Below, piece by piece: positions 1-12,771 of a DNA stretch of 64,000 bases. A program made the position numbers and the translations under genes. The stretch is from Corylus avellana. Taxonomy: Eukaryota > Streptophyta > Magnoliopsida > Fagales > Betulaceae. The stretch spans positions 21,886,838-21,950,837 of the forward strand of contig NC_081547.1 in assembly GCF_901000735.1 (NCBI RefSeq), in the 5' to 3' direction. Below the pieces are notes generated by a model, which saw only the letters and a program-made list of their open reading frames with translations, was not told the origin of the DNA and searched no databases. Within the stretch, counting starts at the first letter, position 1. Each line of letters begins with the position of its first letter.

Positions 1-1055
1 TCTTATTATTGTTGGGGGTATAAAAGGTTATTCGTGTTTATCTTATTGTTATAAATAAGAGCTAAATTTTTTGTCCTATGTAAATCAAGTGTTGTTCCTG
101 ATCTGGAACTATTGATATTTTTATGGATTTGGTTTAGGAGCTGAAAAAAAAAAAAAATTCTACAGAATTTTTTTTTTTCTAAACGGTTTAGATTTAATTT
201 CAATTTCTATTTTGAAACTAAATTTAAACGGTCGAAAACACAAGAGATTTAGGAGATCTCCTATTGTCTCTTAATGCTAATAAACATTTGTTTGTGGAAG
301 TTAGATTTACTAGTATTTTCCCTTTTGGATGACATTTTTTGTGTTAGTGTCATTATTTTTTTATATGTTCACACAAAGAAAGGAAGGAAAAGGGAGAGGG
401 AGATTCGAACTAATAACTTTCGTTACATGAGTCGTAGTCCAGTTGATTGAGCTACCCCTTAAGACATGTTAATATCATTATTATTTGGCCAAACGTGTGC
501 AATGGAATATTCTGACTTCAGTTAAATAATTATAATTATAAAATTCTTGGTTAAACAATCTCGTCATAATGTTATTTTTCTTGAGTCTTGGATGGCAGTA
601 TTTGCAACCATTTACTTGGTCACTTCTGATTTGTTGATGCCAATATATAAGGTCTTTCTTTTATTAACTCTTCCATTCGCTCATTTCTTGACCATGGTTG
701 CATGGGAATCTTTGACCATGCATTGAGGAGCTTGATTTGACTTCTCTAGTATTGTGAGTAATAATTTATGACAATGTGATTCTTGTTAGTCCCTGATTTT
801 CCGCAACTTTAGATGTCATCCAGCTTTAATGCTTAATTTTATGTTGCATTGCCAACCTATTTGCAACTTGATATATTGCACTTTATCTGGTTTGCTTTTT
901 ATCAGTACGAGTCCTTTATTATCTTGTAGTTTGGATTACTCCTACTAGTTAGGTGGCTTCTCTTGTATATTCTCTTGTATATACTGATTGCAAGCAGATC
1001 ACCATATGGTTGTATTTCTATTTTACTAGAACTGTGGTTTGCATTCATGCAACAG
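1..1055 (+). other. Intron 1 of the H+-PPase gene (3' part)
   Basis: No coding sequence is visible here. The stretch runs into a pyrimidine-rich tract and a CAACAG acceptor at 1050-1055, where conserved H+-PPase coding sequence begins with the last two bases of a Gly codon. It is therefore the end of a long first intron whose donor and exon 1 lie upstream of the window. A SINE sits inside it on the opposite strand. Confidence 0.8.
361..474 (-). mobile_element. tRNA-derived SINE (copy A)
   Basis: Read on the minus strand, the element has an A-box-like TAGCTCAATCAACTGG followed by a B-box-like AGTTCGAATCTC, a pyrimidine-rich section (CCCTCTCCC) and an A-rich tail. This order is typical of plant tRNA-derived SINEs. 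It is flanked by near-identical direct repeats, TCATTATTTTT at about 350 and TCATTATTATT at about 475. It lies in H+-PPase intron 1. It is not a functional tRNA gene because no cloverleaf can be completed. Confidence 0.7.
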
Positions 1056-4000
1056 GTGCGACATCCTTTCTCTTTACTGAATATCAGTATGTTGGGGTCT
1101 TTATGATTGCTTTTGCAATTCTCATCTTCCTCTTCCTGGGGTCTGTGGAGGGCTTTAGCACGAAGAGCCAGCCCTGCACTTATGATCAGCAAAAGCTGTG
1201 CAAGCCAGCACTTGCAACTGCTATCTTCAGCACTGCTTCCTTCGTGCTTGGTGCTGTTACTTCAGTTCTGTCTGGTTTCCTTGGGATGAAAATTGCTACT
1301 TATGCCAATGCGAGGACAACTTTGGAAGCAAGAAAGGGTGTGGGCAAGGCCTTCATTACTGCATTCAGGTCTGGTGCGGTGATGGGTTTTCTCCTTGCTG
1401 CAAATGGTCTTTTGTTTCTTTACATTGCCATCAATCTATTTAAGCTGTACTATGGCGATGATTGGGAAGGTCTTTTTGAGGCTATCACTGGTTATGGTCT
1501 TGGTGGATCTTCCATGGCACTCTTTGGAAGAGTTGGTGGTGGTATTTATACCAAGGCTGCGGATGTTGGTGCTGACCTTGTAGGAAAGGTTGAAAGAAAC
1601 ATTCCAGAGGATGACCCGAGAAACCCAGCTGTAAGCCATATCTCCTCTTAAATTGGTTGTTTTAGTCCATGTTCTTTTGGTTTTCTAATGATTAAATTAT
1701 GTTGTCATTCATTCAGGTAATTGCAGACAACGTTGGTGATAATGTTGGAGATATTGCTGGAATGGGATCTGATCTTTTTGGCTCTTACGCTGAGGCATCT
1801 TGCGCTGCTCTTGTCGTTGCTTCCATCTCCTCTTTCGGTATCAACCATGATTTCACTGCAATGTGTTATCCACTTCTCATCAGTTCTATGGGCATCCTTG
1901 TCTGTTTGATCACAACCCTCTTTGCAACTGATTTCTTTGAGATCAAGGCTGTCAAGGAAATTGAACCAGCACTGAAAAAGCAACTCATCATCTCCACTAT
2001 TCTCATGACCGTGGGAATTGCGATAGTTAGTTGGGTTGCCCTGCCATCATCCTTCACAATTTACAATTTTGGGACTCAAAAAGTTGTGAAGAATTGGTAA
2101 GACTTAAATTTATTTCCTTTCACGTGTTATTTATAGGCATAAAAGGTCTTATTTTATATACATTCTTACCCATGCATCTAGGCTCCAAGAACTTTCTAGT
2201 TTTTTTTTTTTTGTTTTTTGTTTTTTGTTTTTTTGTTTTTTTGTTTTTTTTTTTTTAATTTTTTAATTTATAATTCACTCATTATTCATCAAACGATTAA
2301 TCATTCCAATTTTGGTTCATATGTAATTTTTAGTGAGGTCTTTAGTTTTTAGGTTCCAGATGTAGTGCATTTGTGTAGGCTCTATATTGTTGCACAAAGA
2401 AAGGCGTTCTTCTTCAACCTGGATTTGTTTAAGACATTGGGTTAGAGATTTTCTGAATTCAAGTTTTCTGTACCCCATATTCTTATGTTCTTAGCTAAGT
2501 ACTTAAGAATGTAAAATGAACATTAGTGCTGGATTGTGAATTACAGAAACCACTTACTGCCTGGTGATGTGCCCATTGATTTGATAAAGTACTGAGTCAA
2601 GATTGTTTGAACTCATCCTGCTTTAACTATGGTCGAATTCTATAAGTTGGGCTCCCACAAGTGTTCAGATATATGAACTTGTAGAACATTATTGATATGC
2701 AACTAATGAAATCATTTGTGCCTGCAGGGAGCTCTTCTTGTGCGTGTGTGTTGGTCTTTGGGCTGGACTTATAATTGGGTTTGTTACTGAATATTATACT
2801 AGCAATGCGTACAGGTATTAAAATATTAACATGACCATAATTCCATCCCTTTGCTTCTAACCTTCATATATTGACCCAAGAATTTCCTTGCAGCCCCGTG
2901 CAAGATGTTGCTGATTCCTGCAGGACTGGAGCTGCCACCAATGTTATATTTGGCCTTGCTCTGGGATACAAATCTGTCATTATTCCAATTTTTGCCATTG
3001 CAGTGAGCATTTTTGTTAGTTTTAGCTTTGCTGCAATGTATGGCATTGCAGTGGCTGCTCTTGGGATGCTGAGCACCATTGCTACTGGGTTGGCCATTGA
3101 TGCTTATGGACCTATCAGTGACAACGCTGGAGGCATTGCTGAGATGGCAGGCATGAGCCACAGAATCCGTGAGAGAACTGATGCCCTTGATGCTGCTGGG
3201 AACACAACTGCGGCCATTGGCAAGGTACTGTGATACCCTTTAGAATGCGCTTTGGCCTTGTCTAGCATTCATGCTATGATTGTCATGAGAATTAGTTGTT
3301 AACATAAACTATTTAGGCAAAACTCAAAAGTCATCCACCACTTCTCTTGTCTCCACGAATGTCTGGTATTTGAAGGATTACAATGTCTCAATTCTTTTGA
3401 GTAAAATTATAGTAGTTGGGATGTAGTGCCCATGTTACTCCCAAATGACTAGAGTTTAGCAGTTTCATTTTAATGGAACTAGTCTTATATAGCCTGGGAA
3501 GATTGCCTTGGTGCCACTTCCAACATGACTAGGGAGACTCATTTATGCAGCTTCCTGTCTCCCACAAGGGTAAAGGAGTTTTACCAATTTACATAAGCTA
3601 GGGTGAATGCTCTCGTTTCGTCTTGTTTGTCTTCTTTTACCTTGATCAGTTATTTTTATTTTGTTATGAGCTTCAAACTACAATTGTATCCCTTTATCAT
3701 GCTTTTCTTCTCTTAAATGGATGTCACTGAGCTTCTTCAATTCTCATTTACTTATAGGGATTTGCCATTGGATCTGCTGCACTTGTGTCTTTGGCCCTAT
3801 TTGGTGCCTTTGTGAGTCGCTCCGCTATTTCAACTGTTGATGTATTGACCCCCAAGGTCTTCATTGGACTGATAGTGGGTGCCATGCTTCCTTACTGGTT
3901 CTCTGCCATGACCATGAAGAGTGTAGGAAGTGCAGCCTTGAAAATGGTTGAGGAGGTTCGCAGGCAATTCAACACTATTCCAGGTATCATGGAGGGTCTT

Positions 4001-4679
4001 GCCAAGCCTGATTATGCTACCTGTGTCAAGATCTCTACTGATGCATCCATCAAGGAAATGATTCCTCCTGGAGCCCTTGTCATGCTTACCCCTCTTATTG
4101 TTGGAACCTTCTTTGGCGTCGAGACGCTGTCTGGTGTTCTGGCTGGTTCCCTTGTTTCTGGTGTTCAGGTAATGTTACAATAATTGTCCGAATCTCAAAT
4201 TGTCACACAGATATTATAAATTGCCCAATAGAGCTTCTTGTTTTCATTATGGTTTGTGTATTTGTTTGGTGAGTTCATGTTGCTTTTTGGATTTGTTGTT
4301 TTACAGATAGCAATATCTGCATCTAACACTGGTGGTGCATGGGATAATGCTAAGAAGTATATTGAGGTAAAGATCAAAGTCATAATATCTGAAGTTTGTT
4401 GGTATCATTATTTGAGCAATATTGTGTAGCAATGGGATTAATTTCATAATTTGTTTGGGATCCTGTTGTCAGGCTGGTGCTTCAGAGCATGCAAGGAGTC
4501 TTGGGCCAAAGGGGTCTGAGCCACACAAGGCAGCTGTGATTGGTGACACCATTGGAGACCCGCTCAAGGACACCTCAGGTCCATCACTCAACATCCTTAT
4601 TAAGCTCATGGCAGTGGAATCCCTTGTGTTCGCTCCTTTCTTTGCCACTCATGGTGGCCTGCTTTTCAAGATCTTCTAA
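1056..4679 (+). CDS. Vacuolar K+-stimulated H+-translocating pyrophosphatase (type I), 5' partial
   Basis: Hydrolyses PPi to pump protons into the vacuole; an integral tonoplast enzyme of about 16 membrane helices. Exons are 1056-1630, 1717-2096, 2728-2814, 2894-3224, 3758-4168, 4307-4366 and 4473-4679, all with GT/AG borders and consistent phases. They encode about 682 residues against about 770 for the family, so only exon 1 (about 88 N-terminal residues) is missing, cut off by the window edge. Visible signatures are [10 protein letters not shown] at the start, the substrate-binding DVGADLVGK loop, [25 protein letters not shown], and the C-terminal [17 protein letters not shown]. The segment [10 protein letters not shown] has Ala where K+-independent type II enzymes have Lys, which points to the K+-dependent type I form (AVP1/VHP class). 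The frame is intact with no sign of decay. The 3' UTR follows 4679. Confidence 0.97.
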
Positions 4680-6340
4680 GAAGGGGGATGGCAAACAACA
4701 CTTGGGGGGAAGAAGTTTATTTCCATTTATCTCTTTTTTGTCCGATGGAAGAGGTTTATTAACTTTTTTTTCCTTGTATCATTATCCTACTCCGCCCTTA
4801 GGTAGTGTTTGGATTCAATCGCGAACTTGAGTATTAATTTTGGGAAATGATTTCCCCAAATATGAGGGTCTTGTAGTCTTGAAAACTGAGCTTGATATTG
4901 GCTTTGCTAATTACATTTTGGAAAAAGTTCGCCTTCCTTCCTCAATCTATAATTTGCGTCAATGTCTCCCTTCCCACAAAAACAGAAAAAGTAGAAGTGT
5001 CAGCTTTCCCAACATCTCTCAAGTGATTAGGCGCGGATAGGATTTGAACCTGCAGTCTTCTGGTCAATGGGCTCGATGACTCAACCAATTTATCCATTCT
5101 CAATATTTTTTGAATAAGACAAAAATATTTTTATAAATTTGAAAAAAAAAAACTAAAAAATCTAAAAACTAATCTATCTTTTTTTAAAGGGAAAAATGGA
5201 AGTTGGATCAGCAGTTGGTTGAAACTTGAGTCACCGTCCCAGCCAAATGGGAGCCACTGGCCATGAGGTAACTGAAGTTTATTGACAAGGCCATGCAGTC
5301 TCTGTGGCAGCATACTTCCACAATCTTCTCAAACTTTTGTAGCACTGATTGATTATTTGTTCAAGAAGAACAATGAAGAATGGCCTTAGAGGCTAGTTGT
5401 ATTGTTTCTAAATTTTCTCATATCTTCTTTATCCTCCCTAGTGTCTCCTCTCATAATCTGGCACACCTTAAACAAAAAAGTAAATATACTTAGACACTCA
5501 CAAAACAATAATACCAACAATTTGAAAAAAATAAAAGATACAAGAAAAAATTATTAAAATTTTCTTTTCTTTTCTATTTTTTTTTCTTCTTTTTCAAAAA
5601 AAAAAAAAAAAAAAAAAGAAAGGGAAGAACTAGCACCAAAAATTGGGGGAAAAAAAAGGTCAATAAATAAAAAAGAACAAATATTTAATTCCTCTTATCT
5701 TTTTTTTCTTCTTTTTCAAAAATGAAAATATTAATGAGAGAACTTGGCTAGTCCATTTCCTTTGAAATGGAGAGGATCCTTTTGGATCTGTTTGATCTTC
5801 TCTAGTGTCTCCTTACATTTGATGAATATCAAGGTTTATAGACTTGACAGATGGTGATGCGCCTATATGCCTCACCAAGTTGCCTTTTGGAGATTTGTGT
5901 GGGTCAAGTAAGTTTATTTGGAGGGGCCTTAGAAGGCTAGAAGCTATCTTTTTGGATGTTTTTGGCTTAATTTATCAGAAATTGAATAATTGCCTCTTCA
6001 TTTCTGGGATTCTTTTAGTTTGGAAGCTATTTTCCTGGCAAAGTAGGATCAACATTACATTGTTCCACACTAGATCCACATAACATAGAAGCATCTCCAA
6101 ACCTGCAGCCTAAGCCACAAGTAAAGGAGTATACAAATGAATAATGCTAAAACGTCTCTCTTATGTCTTCCCTTTGTTTCCTCAAAACTGACTTAACTAT
6201 CATAAATTTAATGATAATTTTAAAAACCACATCAATTTAGAAAACACAAAAAAGACGTTTAGCATTACTCGTCTACAAATTATTTACATAAAGCACAGAT
6301 TATCAGAGAAGTATTATAGGCAAGAGAGATGGTAAAAACC
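4680..6340. other. Intergenic region between the convergent H+-PPase and dioxygenase genes
   Basis: Holds the 3' UTR of the H+-PPase, a SINE-like tRNA remnant (4990-5110), AT-rich and poly-A/T stretches (5500-5700), and the 3' flank of the minus-strand dioxygenase. Short open frames (minus 5131-5313, plus 5844-6083) have no recognisable domain, and I do not call them genes. Confidence 0.6.
4990..5110 (-). mobile_element. tRNA-derived SINE remnant (copy B)
   Basis: On the minus strand, GGATAAATTGGTTGAG resembles an A box and GGTTCAAATCC matches the RNA polymerase III B box. The spacing of about 40 bases is tRNA-like, but the acceptor stem does not pair. No clear poly-A tail or target duplication was found, so it is called an eroded SINE or tRNA-like fragment. 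Confidence 0.45.
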
Positions 6341-9300
6341 CTAAACTTTTGCCACGTGGAGTGCTCTGGTTCCTCGCTGGTAGTATTCCCAGTGTATATC
6401 AGCATAGTCTTTCACCTTGTTGAAAATCTTTGGTCTCTCCTGGTTGACCAGGCCATCTTCTGGTCCAATCTCTTTGTTTGGTTCGGGCGTATAAAACATA
6501 GCCACAGAAATCCTCTCCCTCTCCGAGTTGGTCACCACCCTATGAACCGGGCTCTGGAACACTCCATTAGTCATTATCTGTATCATAGAAAACCAATTAT
6601 AAATGCCACCATATATAGGTGCAAATGAGAGAGTAGAAGTAGATTCATTTCCCCTAGCTAATAGGCCTTCGCCTTCCTATGCTATTGACTTACCATTTTG
6701 GATTTTTTTTTTGGGGAAAGTTTTACTTAACTCGATGTCCCACATGCCACAGGTGACATCTATTGCAATGTTAATCTCGAATTATCAAAAATTACGATGT
6801 GGGTATCCTATTTTTCAGCCCCTTTTACTTTTACCACTCGTTAGAGTTTTTGCAGCTAACATGTGAAATGTCTCTTATACGATCTGCAATTTTTGATAAT
6901 TCGAGATTAAAACTGCAAAATCTGTGACACATGGGAGTGTAAAAAATCCAGCTGCATTAGTAACAGAAACAGATGTAGCATATATACCTCCATTTGATCG
7001 CCCATGAGGACAAGGAGAGCATCAGAAATGGTGGGAACTGTAAACCATTGATTATCTTTGAGGATTTGAAGACCTTCTACATCATCCTGCAAGATAACGG
7101 TGTATCCTGATCCGTCTGCATGGGACTTCAGCCCCAGAACAAGATCCGGCCTTTCACTGCACGAGTAGTAGTTAAAACGCGCTTGCAGCGGGCCTCGTTC
7201 CCCAAATTGATTCAAGAAACAATTTTCTTCTAAGCTCAGTGACTTTGCCATGGCTTTAGAGACTGTCTCTGTGAACTTCTTCATCTTCACGGTGTATTCT
7301 TCCAGAACATTTCTGCACAATTGCTTGCAAGTAGCTCAACATATTGATCATATTCTCAAATATGTCACATAGAAGTTGCATTTTATAACAAACAGGAAAA
7401 TAATAATAATAATAAAATACACATACCATTTGAAGTATCATGCAATTTTTAATGTCCCTTCAAACTTTCAACTGAGGTAACGTTTTTTCCAAAATTTCAA
7501 AACATTGCAATGTTAACCCCTTTTGTCCCACAAAAAGATAAGAATGTCCTTAAAATGATAAAAAAGACAAATACTCATATAAATTTGAAAATACAGCACA
7601 AACAAAACCATGGTCGTGGACGGCTCGGGTGATGACCCACAGTTGCAAGAATATTGCTTTAATTGAAAGTTTGAAAGGATATTATAAATATTGGGAGATA
7701 ATTTGAGATGGTACGTTGTAATTTTTCCATAAAAAAAAAAAAATACATGATGGAAGTGTATCTACAAGTATTTCAGTATAGTATAATTGTTTGTTTAACT
7801 AATAGTTGATCACATTGATGACTTATGAACACTTATAGCAGAACAACTTGATGTAAGAGCAGGTTCATTTGAACTGGATAATATCTAGTTAGTTATATTG
7901 GAGGGGTATTTTTGTTCTCTTCACTTTTTGAGGGACAAAAATACCTCTCTAATATAACTAACCGGAGAGGATCCTAATTTTCTTAGGATTTGATTTCCCT
8001 TACTATTTTTTTAGCTTAATTGGACAATATCTTGATCTTTCAATCCAATTAAAGGGGTAGAGTGGAAGCACCTGAAGGATGGCGGGCTTTCAGGCCAGAG
8101 TTTTGGCTTCCTTCGATCTTCTGGGTACGCATCAAGGAACAAGCGATCAGACCAATCAAGGGGCTGCCCTTCTTCAGGGACCGGATCAGCCCCATACCCT
8201 TCAAAATCTGCAACTCCTTTAGCATACTTCTTCTTCTCTTCCATTGGCTGCTGGAAGAATTCCCTTGCAACTTGATGTATCTCGTCTAGAAGTGAACTTG
8301 AAATGCCATGGCCTATTGCCTGCAAAACCAATTAAGTACTACCGAAAGAGTTTCAAATTCGTAGCATGAACCATGAACAACTCAAATCAAATATTTGAAC
8401 TACGAACTGATACAAAATTAACTAGTTAGGGTTGAGCAGTTTGACTCGTTTAATTAAATGGGTCGGGTTAAGGTTGACCTATATAATCTTATACTCTTGT
8501 CTTGACACGACCCAAACTTGAACCCGACACACGGCATTTCGGCTATCAATTTTTTACTCGATTTGCAAACTCGACATAAACCCATCTCGAATTTAGCAGT
8601 TTAGAGTTGATTGGTTTGACCCATTTTATCAAAAAAAAAATGTTATGTTAGGGTTGACTTATATAGTCTTATACTCATACTTTGACATGATTTGAACCCG
8701 ACAACAACACTTAAGACTGATAATTTTTAACATAAGCAGCAAATCCGACATGAACCCAAAACGATTTTAGCAAATTAGGATTAATGAATCTGACCTGTTT
8801 AATTAAATTGGTCAAATTATAATTGACCTATATAGTTTACACCCATGATTCGACTCGACACGATCCAAACTCACAACCAAACACAAATTGTTACCCCTAA
8901 TTTAGACATAGGACTAATGAAACCTCATGACACATCTAGTCATCTCTGATTACTTTTCTGGACTTGCTATTAGTTGAATTGCTTTCTGCTGCACTGAACA
9001 TATATAACGGGAAAGTAAAGTGGAAACCATATTGCAAACTTCAAATTTTGTATTTGATAATCTGATCAGGCATAAGATCTTTTTATTTATACCCTTCCAG
9101 TTTCCATCACCATCCAAACAAGATCTAATTATACAACCAGTAAACGCCCATACGATTGCAAACTTGAAGATTGTTTTAGATTATTCTGAAGGAGAAGTAA
9201 AAATAAAAATTGAGTTGAGACCTGAAAACAGCCCCATGAACAGAGTGCTGATCTAAGCTGCTCTAGTACTTCTTCTTCTTCTTGTTTAGTGCTTGGTGCT

Positions 9301-9479
9301 GAAGTTGAGAGGAGACTAAAGTCGATGATGGGAATCGAAGATAATGTAGAAGAAACCTCTTGGGTTGCATCACCCTCTCTACAAACATATAAATGTGGTG
9401 GTTCTTCACCGTTGAGGACCATTTCCTGGACACGCTTTGATAGCAGTACATCTGCCGGGAGAAGCGGAACTCCGGCCAT
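6341..9479 (-). CDS. 2-oxoglutarate/Fe(II)-dependent dioxygenase (SRG1/codeine O-demethylase-like)
   Basis: A soluble oxygenase that couples oxidative decarboxylation of 2-oxoglutarate to hydroxylation or demethylation of a specialised metabolite or hormone; the substrate cannot be told from sequence. Exons on the minus strand are 9479-9222, 8319-8072, 7312-6988 and 6577-6341, with GT/AG borders and matching phases, giving 355 aa, the usual length. The N-terminal DIOX_N part contains IPIIDFSLL and CFQAIGHGIS. The catalytic core has the iron ligands H-x-D in LKSHADGSGYT, the distal His in SPVHRVVTNSERERIS, and the R-x-S pair (RIS) that binds 2-oxoglutarate. The start at 9479 is chosen because MAGVPLLPADVLLSKRVQE fits the family N-terminus and no upstream in-frame Met is conserved. 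Introns carry hAT-like and MITE insertions. All catalytic residues are present, so it is probably functional. Confidence 0.93.
6735..6945. mobile_element. Foldback MITE in intron 3 of the dioxygenase
   Basis: Two inverted arms share the near-perfect core TTAATCTCGAATTATCAAA (left arm about 6770-6790, right arm about 6890-6912). The similarity extends outward through CACATG..CACAG motifs on both sides, and the centre is short. The hairpin form is that of a MITE; the superfamily is not assigned because I see no clear target duplication. Confidence 0.55.
7864..7975. mobile_element. Hairpin MITE, family M1, copy 1 (dioxygenase intron 2)
   Basis: Inverted arms GTTATATTGGAGGGGTATTT and its complement around AATACCTCTCTAATATAAC are separated by about 20 bases. 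The same hairpin, with the same outer TTTGAACTGGATAATATC and the same downstream GGATCCTAATT, recurs at 56002-56129. Two dispersed copies show that it is a mobile family and not a chance palindrome. Confidence 0.65.
8427..8899. mobile_element. hAT-like element with internal tandem repeats (dioxygenase intron 1)
   Basis: The ends are TAGGGTTGAGC and TTACCCCTA, an imperfect hAT-type terminal inverted repeat. Inside, a unit of about 170 bases is repeated roughly three times; it is recognisable by GACCTATATA, ATTAAATGGGTC and ACGACCCAAAC-like motifs at about 8480, 8650 and 8830. An 8-bp target duplication is not clear. It carries no coding capacity. Confidence 0.5.
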
Positions 9480-10424
9480 GTTTTCAGTTCAAGACTAGGA
9501 TTCAGGCTGAGATTATCTTTCTGAGAACTTGAAAATGTTACTAGTCACTTAAGCTTATCACTTACATGTGAATGGTTGGGTAAGTTTGGATGGTCACACC
9601 AAGACACCCACTTGTAGGACTGCATGTCAAGCAATTTGTTGATATCTGATTGGTCTTTTTAGTTGAAATAAGATCCCGTGCAATAAGTTTATTCTTTCGT
9701 ATTACACTAAAGTAAATCTAAGTTTATTCTATTATATTACACTAAAGTAAATCTTATGTAAGAGTTTGTTTGGATAGCTATCGGAGCAAGTGGAGCCCGG
9801 ATGGGCTCTTAGCCATACAGGAAAGGATCTAAATCCAATTGTCAACTACCAAACTAACCTGCTTAGAAAAATGCACTGAGGATTTTAGGAGCAATTGTAT
9901 TGTTAGTTATGTGTGTGATATACAGCTAATTGGAATTGATATGCACGCATAAAAATTCCTGAAATCCCTTTGAATATATGATATATCCCTTCATGTGTTC
10001 TTGAGGATTGTTGGTCTTATAGTATTAATACCAGGGTTGGATAAGGTTAGACTCGGCACTTTTGGGATAAAGCTTAGAAGATAAGCTGTATGCTTGGCTT
10101 ATTTTAGCTGGTGGCCAGGTGAGCTTCATCAACCTTGCAAAAATTTTCCCTACCTTCTTGGACAAATATCCTCTTCTTTTCACTTAATATGATAATGAGT
10201 GAGTCATGGTCAGAATTTAACGTAATTTCATCTAATAGTATAAATAATGTTACATTATTAAAAAAAAATTGAATGAAGTGTCAATATATTTATCACATAT
10301 ACCATTAAATATAATAAAATTAAATTTTAACCATAAAATAATTCATCTTTATTTCACGGGTGGGGTAGAAGATATTTTGAAACAGGGAAAGTGAAAATTA
10401 ATGAAGGAGTAGAATGATGGTAAG
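9480..10424. other. Upstream region of the dioxygenase gene
   Basis: AT-rich DNA without a convincing open frame. It should contain the minus-strand dioxygenase promoter. I see no unmistakable TATA box or other assignable element. Confidence 0.4.
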
Positions 10425-10976
10425 TAGGGGTGAAAATCTATCTCAGTTCTTGGTTATTGGCCAAAACCAGGAACTAGAACAAGGGTAACCCGTTTTTTAT
10501 TTTTGAAAACCGGAACTGGAACCAGGTAATCAGTTAATCGGATATACAATAACCGGCCGGTTTCGGTTGGTACCCGGGTAACCGGTTTTTTTAATTTTTT
10601 TTTAATTTTAATTTTATTTTTATTTTTTGTATTTTGGGCTTATTTTAGTATTGGGCTAATTTTTAAGCTTAATTTAACTATTTTGTACCCATTTAAAAAA
10701 AAAAAAAAAACAATTCCAAAATATTAATAAATATATTAAATTCGAAAAATATAGAAGTGATTTACCATTTTTGTGAACCCTAGAGTAAAAAAATAATAAT
10801 AAATATACTAAATTCAAATATATATACCCGGTTATAACCGGGTATTAAAAAAGCCCAAAATCGATAACAAGAACTGAAACTGGACACCCTAGTTACTGAT
10901 TTGTTTCAACAGATTTTTCGGTTTCCTCCTTTTTTTTTTTTTATATATTTATTTATTTATTTTTTTAACACCCTTA
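10425..10976. mobile_element. Non-autonomous hAT element
   Basis: Begins TAGGGGTGAAAATC and ends AACACCCTTA, an Ac/hAT-type terminal inverted repeat. It is flanked by near-identical 8-bp repeats ATGGTAAG (left) and ATGATAAA (right), 6 of 8 identical. The left subterminal part is packed with ACCGG/CCGGTT motifs, as in hAT transposase-binding regions, and the right part has CCCGGTTATAACCGGG. The interior is AT-rich and non-coding. A related fragment lies at 12772-13230. Confidence 0.7.
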
Positions 10977-12585
10977 ATGATAAAGTGACATCACAGAGTA
11001 GGTCTTATTAAAGACAAGCTAACAGAAGCTGGTTTTGATATCTGACTCAGCAATCCATAGAAAGAAATAATATTTCAATTATTTTGACTGTAACACGGTA
11101 AGGATTTCCTTGCAAAATTTTTTCCAAAAACTCTCATATTCTCTTTTGAGATCATTGGTTAAGACTTTTTGAGTCATCTATGGACAAAGACATGTGATGC
11201 ATATTATTCATGAGTAGTAAATGACTAAGGCCCCGAAAGCAGTGGCCACTTAAGAATTACTTGTCAACTTCAAGAGGTGAATATGCCAAGTATTTATGGC
11301 CTCTGTTTCAATCAGAAAATGCTATTATAGATAAAGAATGCCATCAATTCCTACATGTAGAAATGCATTATTAAAGCTCATTCATTCTTTTTATATTGGG
11401 AAGATGATTAGCTGACATAGAGTCGGTAGATTAATTATTAAGAAGTTTATAGGTGTTAACTCCTACACTGGTTTTTTACTAAAAAATATTGAACTTTATA
11501 AGCGATCTTATGAATAATAGCATAGACATACATAACTAGCATTTTTTTTCTCATTCGTTACACTATAGGTATCTATTTTTCATGTTTCAAGATTTTTTAT
11601 CTATGATTAGGGTTGTGCAAAATCATCGTGTATGGCTTGCCGTCCAAAAACCGACTGTTACTGCCCATCACCGCCTAACCGACGGTTGGTAAGCGGTAGG
11701 TTGTTTCATGTCCAGCAAAGTTGGTTCAGACTGTTCAAAAAGTCGGTATTTTGACCAACAATAAACTGACCATACCTTTTAAAAAGCTTTTTTTTGTCCT
11801 TTTTTTTTTTTTTTTTTTTTTTCTTAATAGCATTAACGCTTCCCCTTATCACTAACTTGGCTTGATAACACATAAATTTTTGCATTTGTTTAGATAGTTA
11901 GATATAATAGAATCCTTAAATTTTAAAATCTTTTCATATTTTATAAAATAGAATCCAAATCCTACCAGCATTTGTTTTGTTATGCAAAAGTTATTGTTAC
12001 AAGTTTTTTATTTGTTTTATTTTATTCAGTTGTTACAAGTTGTTTACTGCTTCCTTCATCCACTTCCATAGAATTCACACGTCTCATTTTCTCTTCCCTA
12101 CTCTTCTCATCTCACCGTCATCTTTTCTCATCTTCTCTTCCTTCATCCACTTCCCTAGAAGATAGCTATCTTCTGCCACTCGTGAACTGTGAAGGAAGAT
12201 GGGATGTGAAATTTCACTGACAAACCTACAATGATTGTGGGACTATAATCGCATATTGTTGCTTTTGAATTTACATAATAATATAGAAAATGCTATATAT
12301 AAGTATGCTCTCAACAAATTTGTTAGCGGTTATTAGAGCACTACTAACAGTTACTCTTTGATTTTTCTTAAGTTAACGGCACAAAATTATTTTTTGTTTC
12401 TCTATAAAAATATATTTCACAATAGCTTCATTTACCTTTTCCTATACCATTAAAATATTATTTCTTTACAAAATACAAGTTTCCTACCTATTCTTACTTT
12501 TTTCACATAATTCTAACACAATCTCTAATTAAAAACCAAAAAAAATGAAATAGGAGAAAGAAAAGAGGAATGTTTATATTAAAAT
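10977..12585. other. AT-rich intergenic DNA
   Basis: Apart from the hAT-like fragment above, this stretch holds long poly-T tracts and a pyrimidine-rich section (12050-12180) whose open frames are low-complexity Ser/Leu runs. I see no gene. Confidence 0.5.
11608..11810. mobile_element. hAT-like end fragment
   Basis: Starts TAGGGTTGTGCAAAATC and continues with several AACCGAC/CGGTTGG-type subterminal repeats before a poly-T tract. It resembles one end of a hAT element. The opposite end was not found, so it is called a fragment. Confidence 0.4.
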
Positions 12586-12621
12586 AATGTATAAGGAACC
12601 ACTTTTGGTTCCTTATACATT
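12586..12621. repeat. Perfect 16-bp inverted repeat with a 4-base loop
   Basis: AATGTATAAGGAACCA and its exact reverse complement are separated by CTTT. It may be the hairpin centre of a small MITE or a recent palindromic end; no longer arms extend from it. Confidence 0.6.
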
Positions 12622-12771
12622 GGGAAACACTGTAACAACCCTTGAGGATTGATTAAATGTAGGGAATTGATGTGAGTAGGTTTTTGTAGTTTTTGTTTTG
12701 AAATTTTTTCTAAACATAAGAAAGGAAATGGCATATAGGGCATTTGCTGCTAGTGCCCTGCTAAAATCGTT

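Noticed and set aside
5038..5098. A tRNA gene on the minus strand, based on a good B box
   Set aside because: The acceptor and anticodon stems do not form; it is better explained as a SINE or tRNA-like relic.
5131..5313. Minus-strand frame with a protein-like stretch (LHGLVNKLQLPHGQWLPFGW)
   Set aside because: It looks somewhat protein-like but is short, without splice partners or a recognisable family, so it was not listed as a gene.
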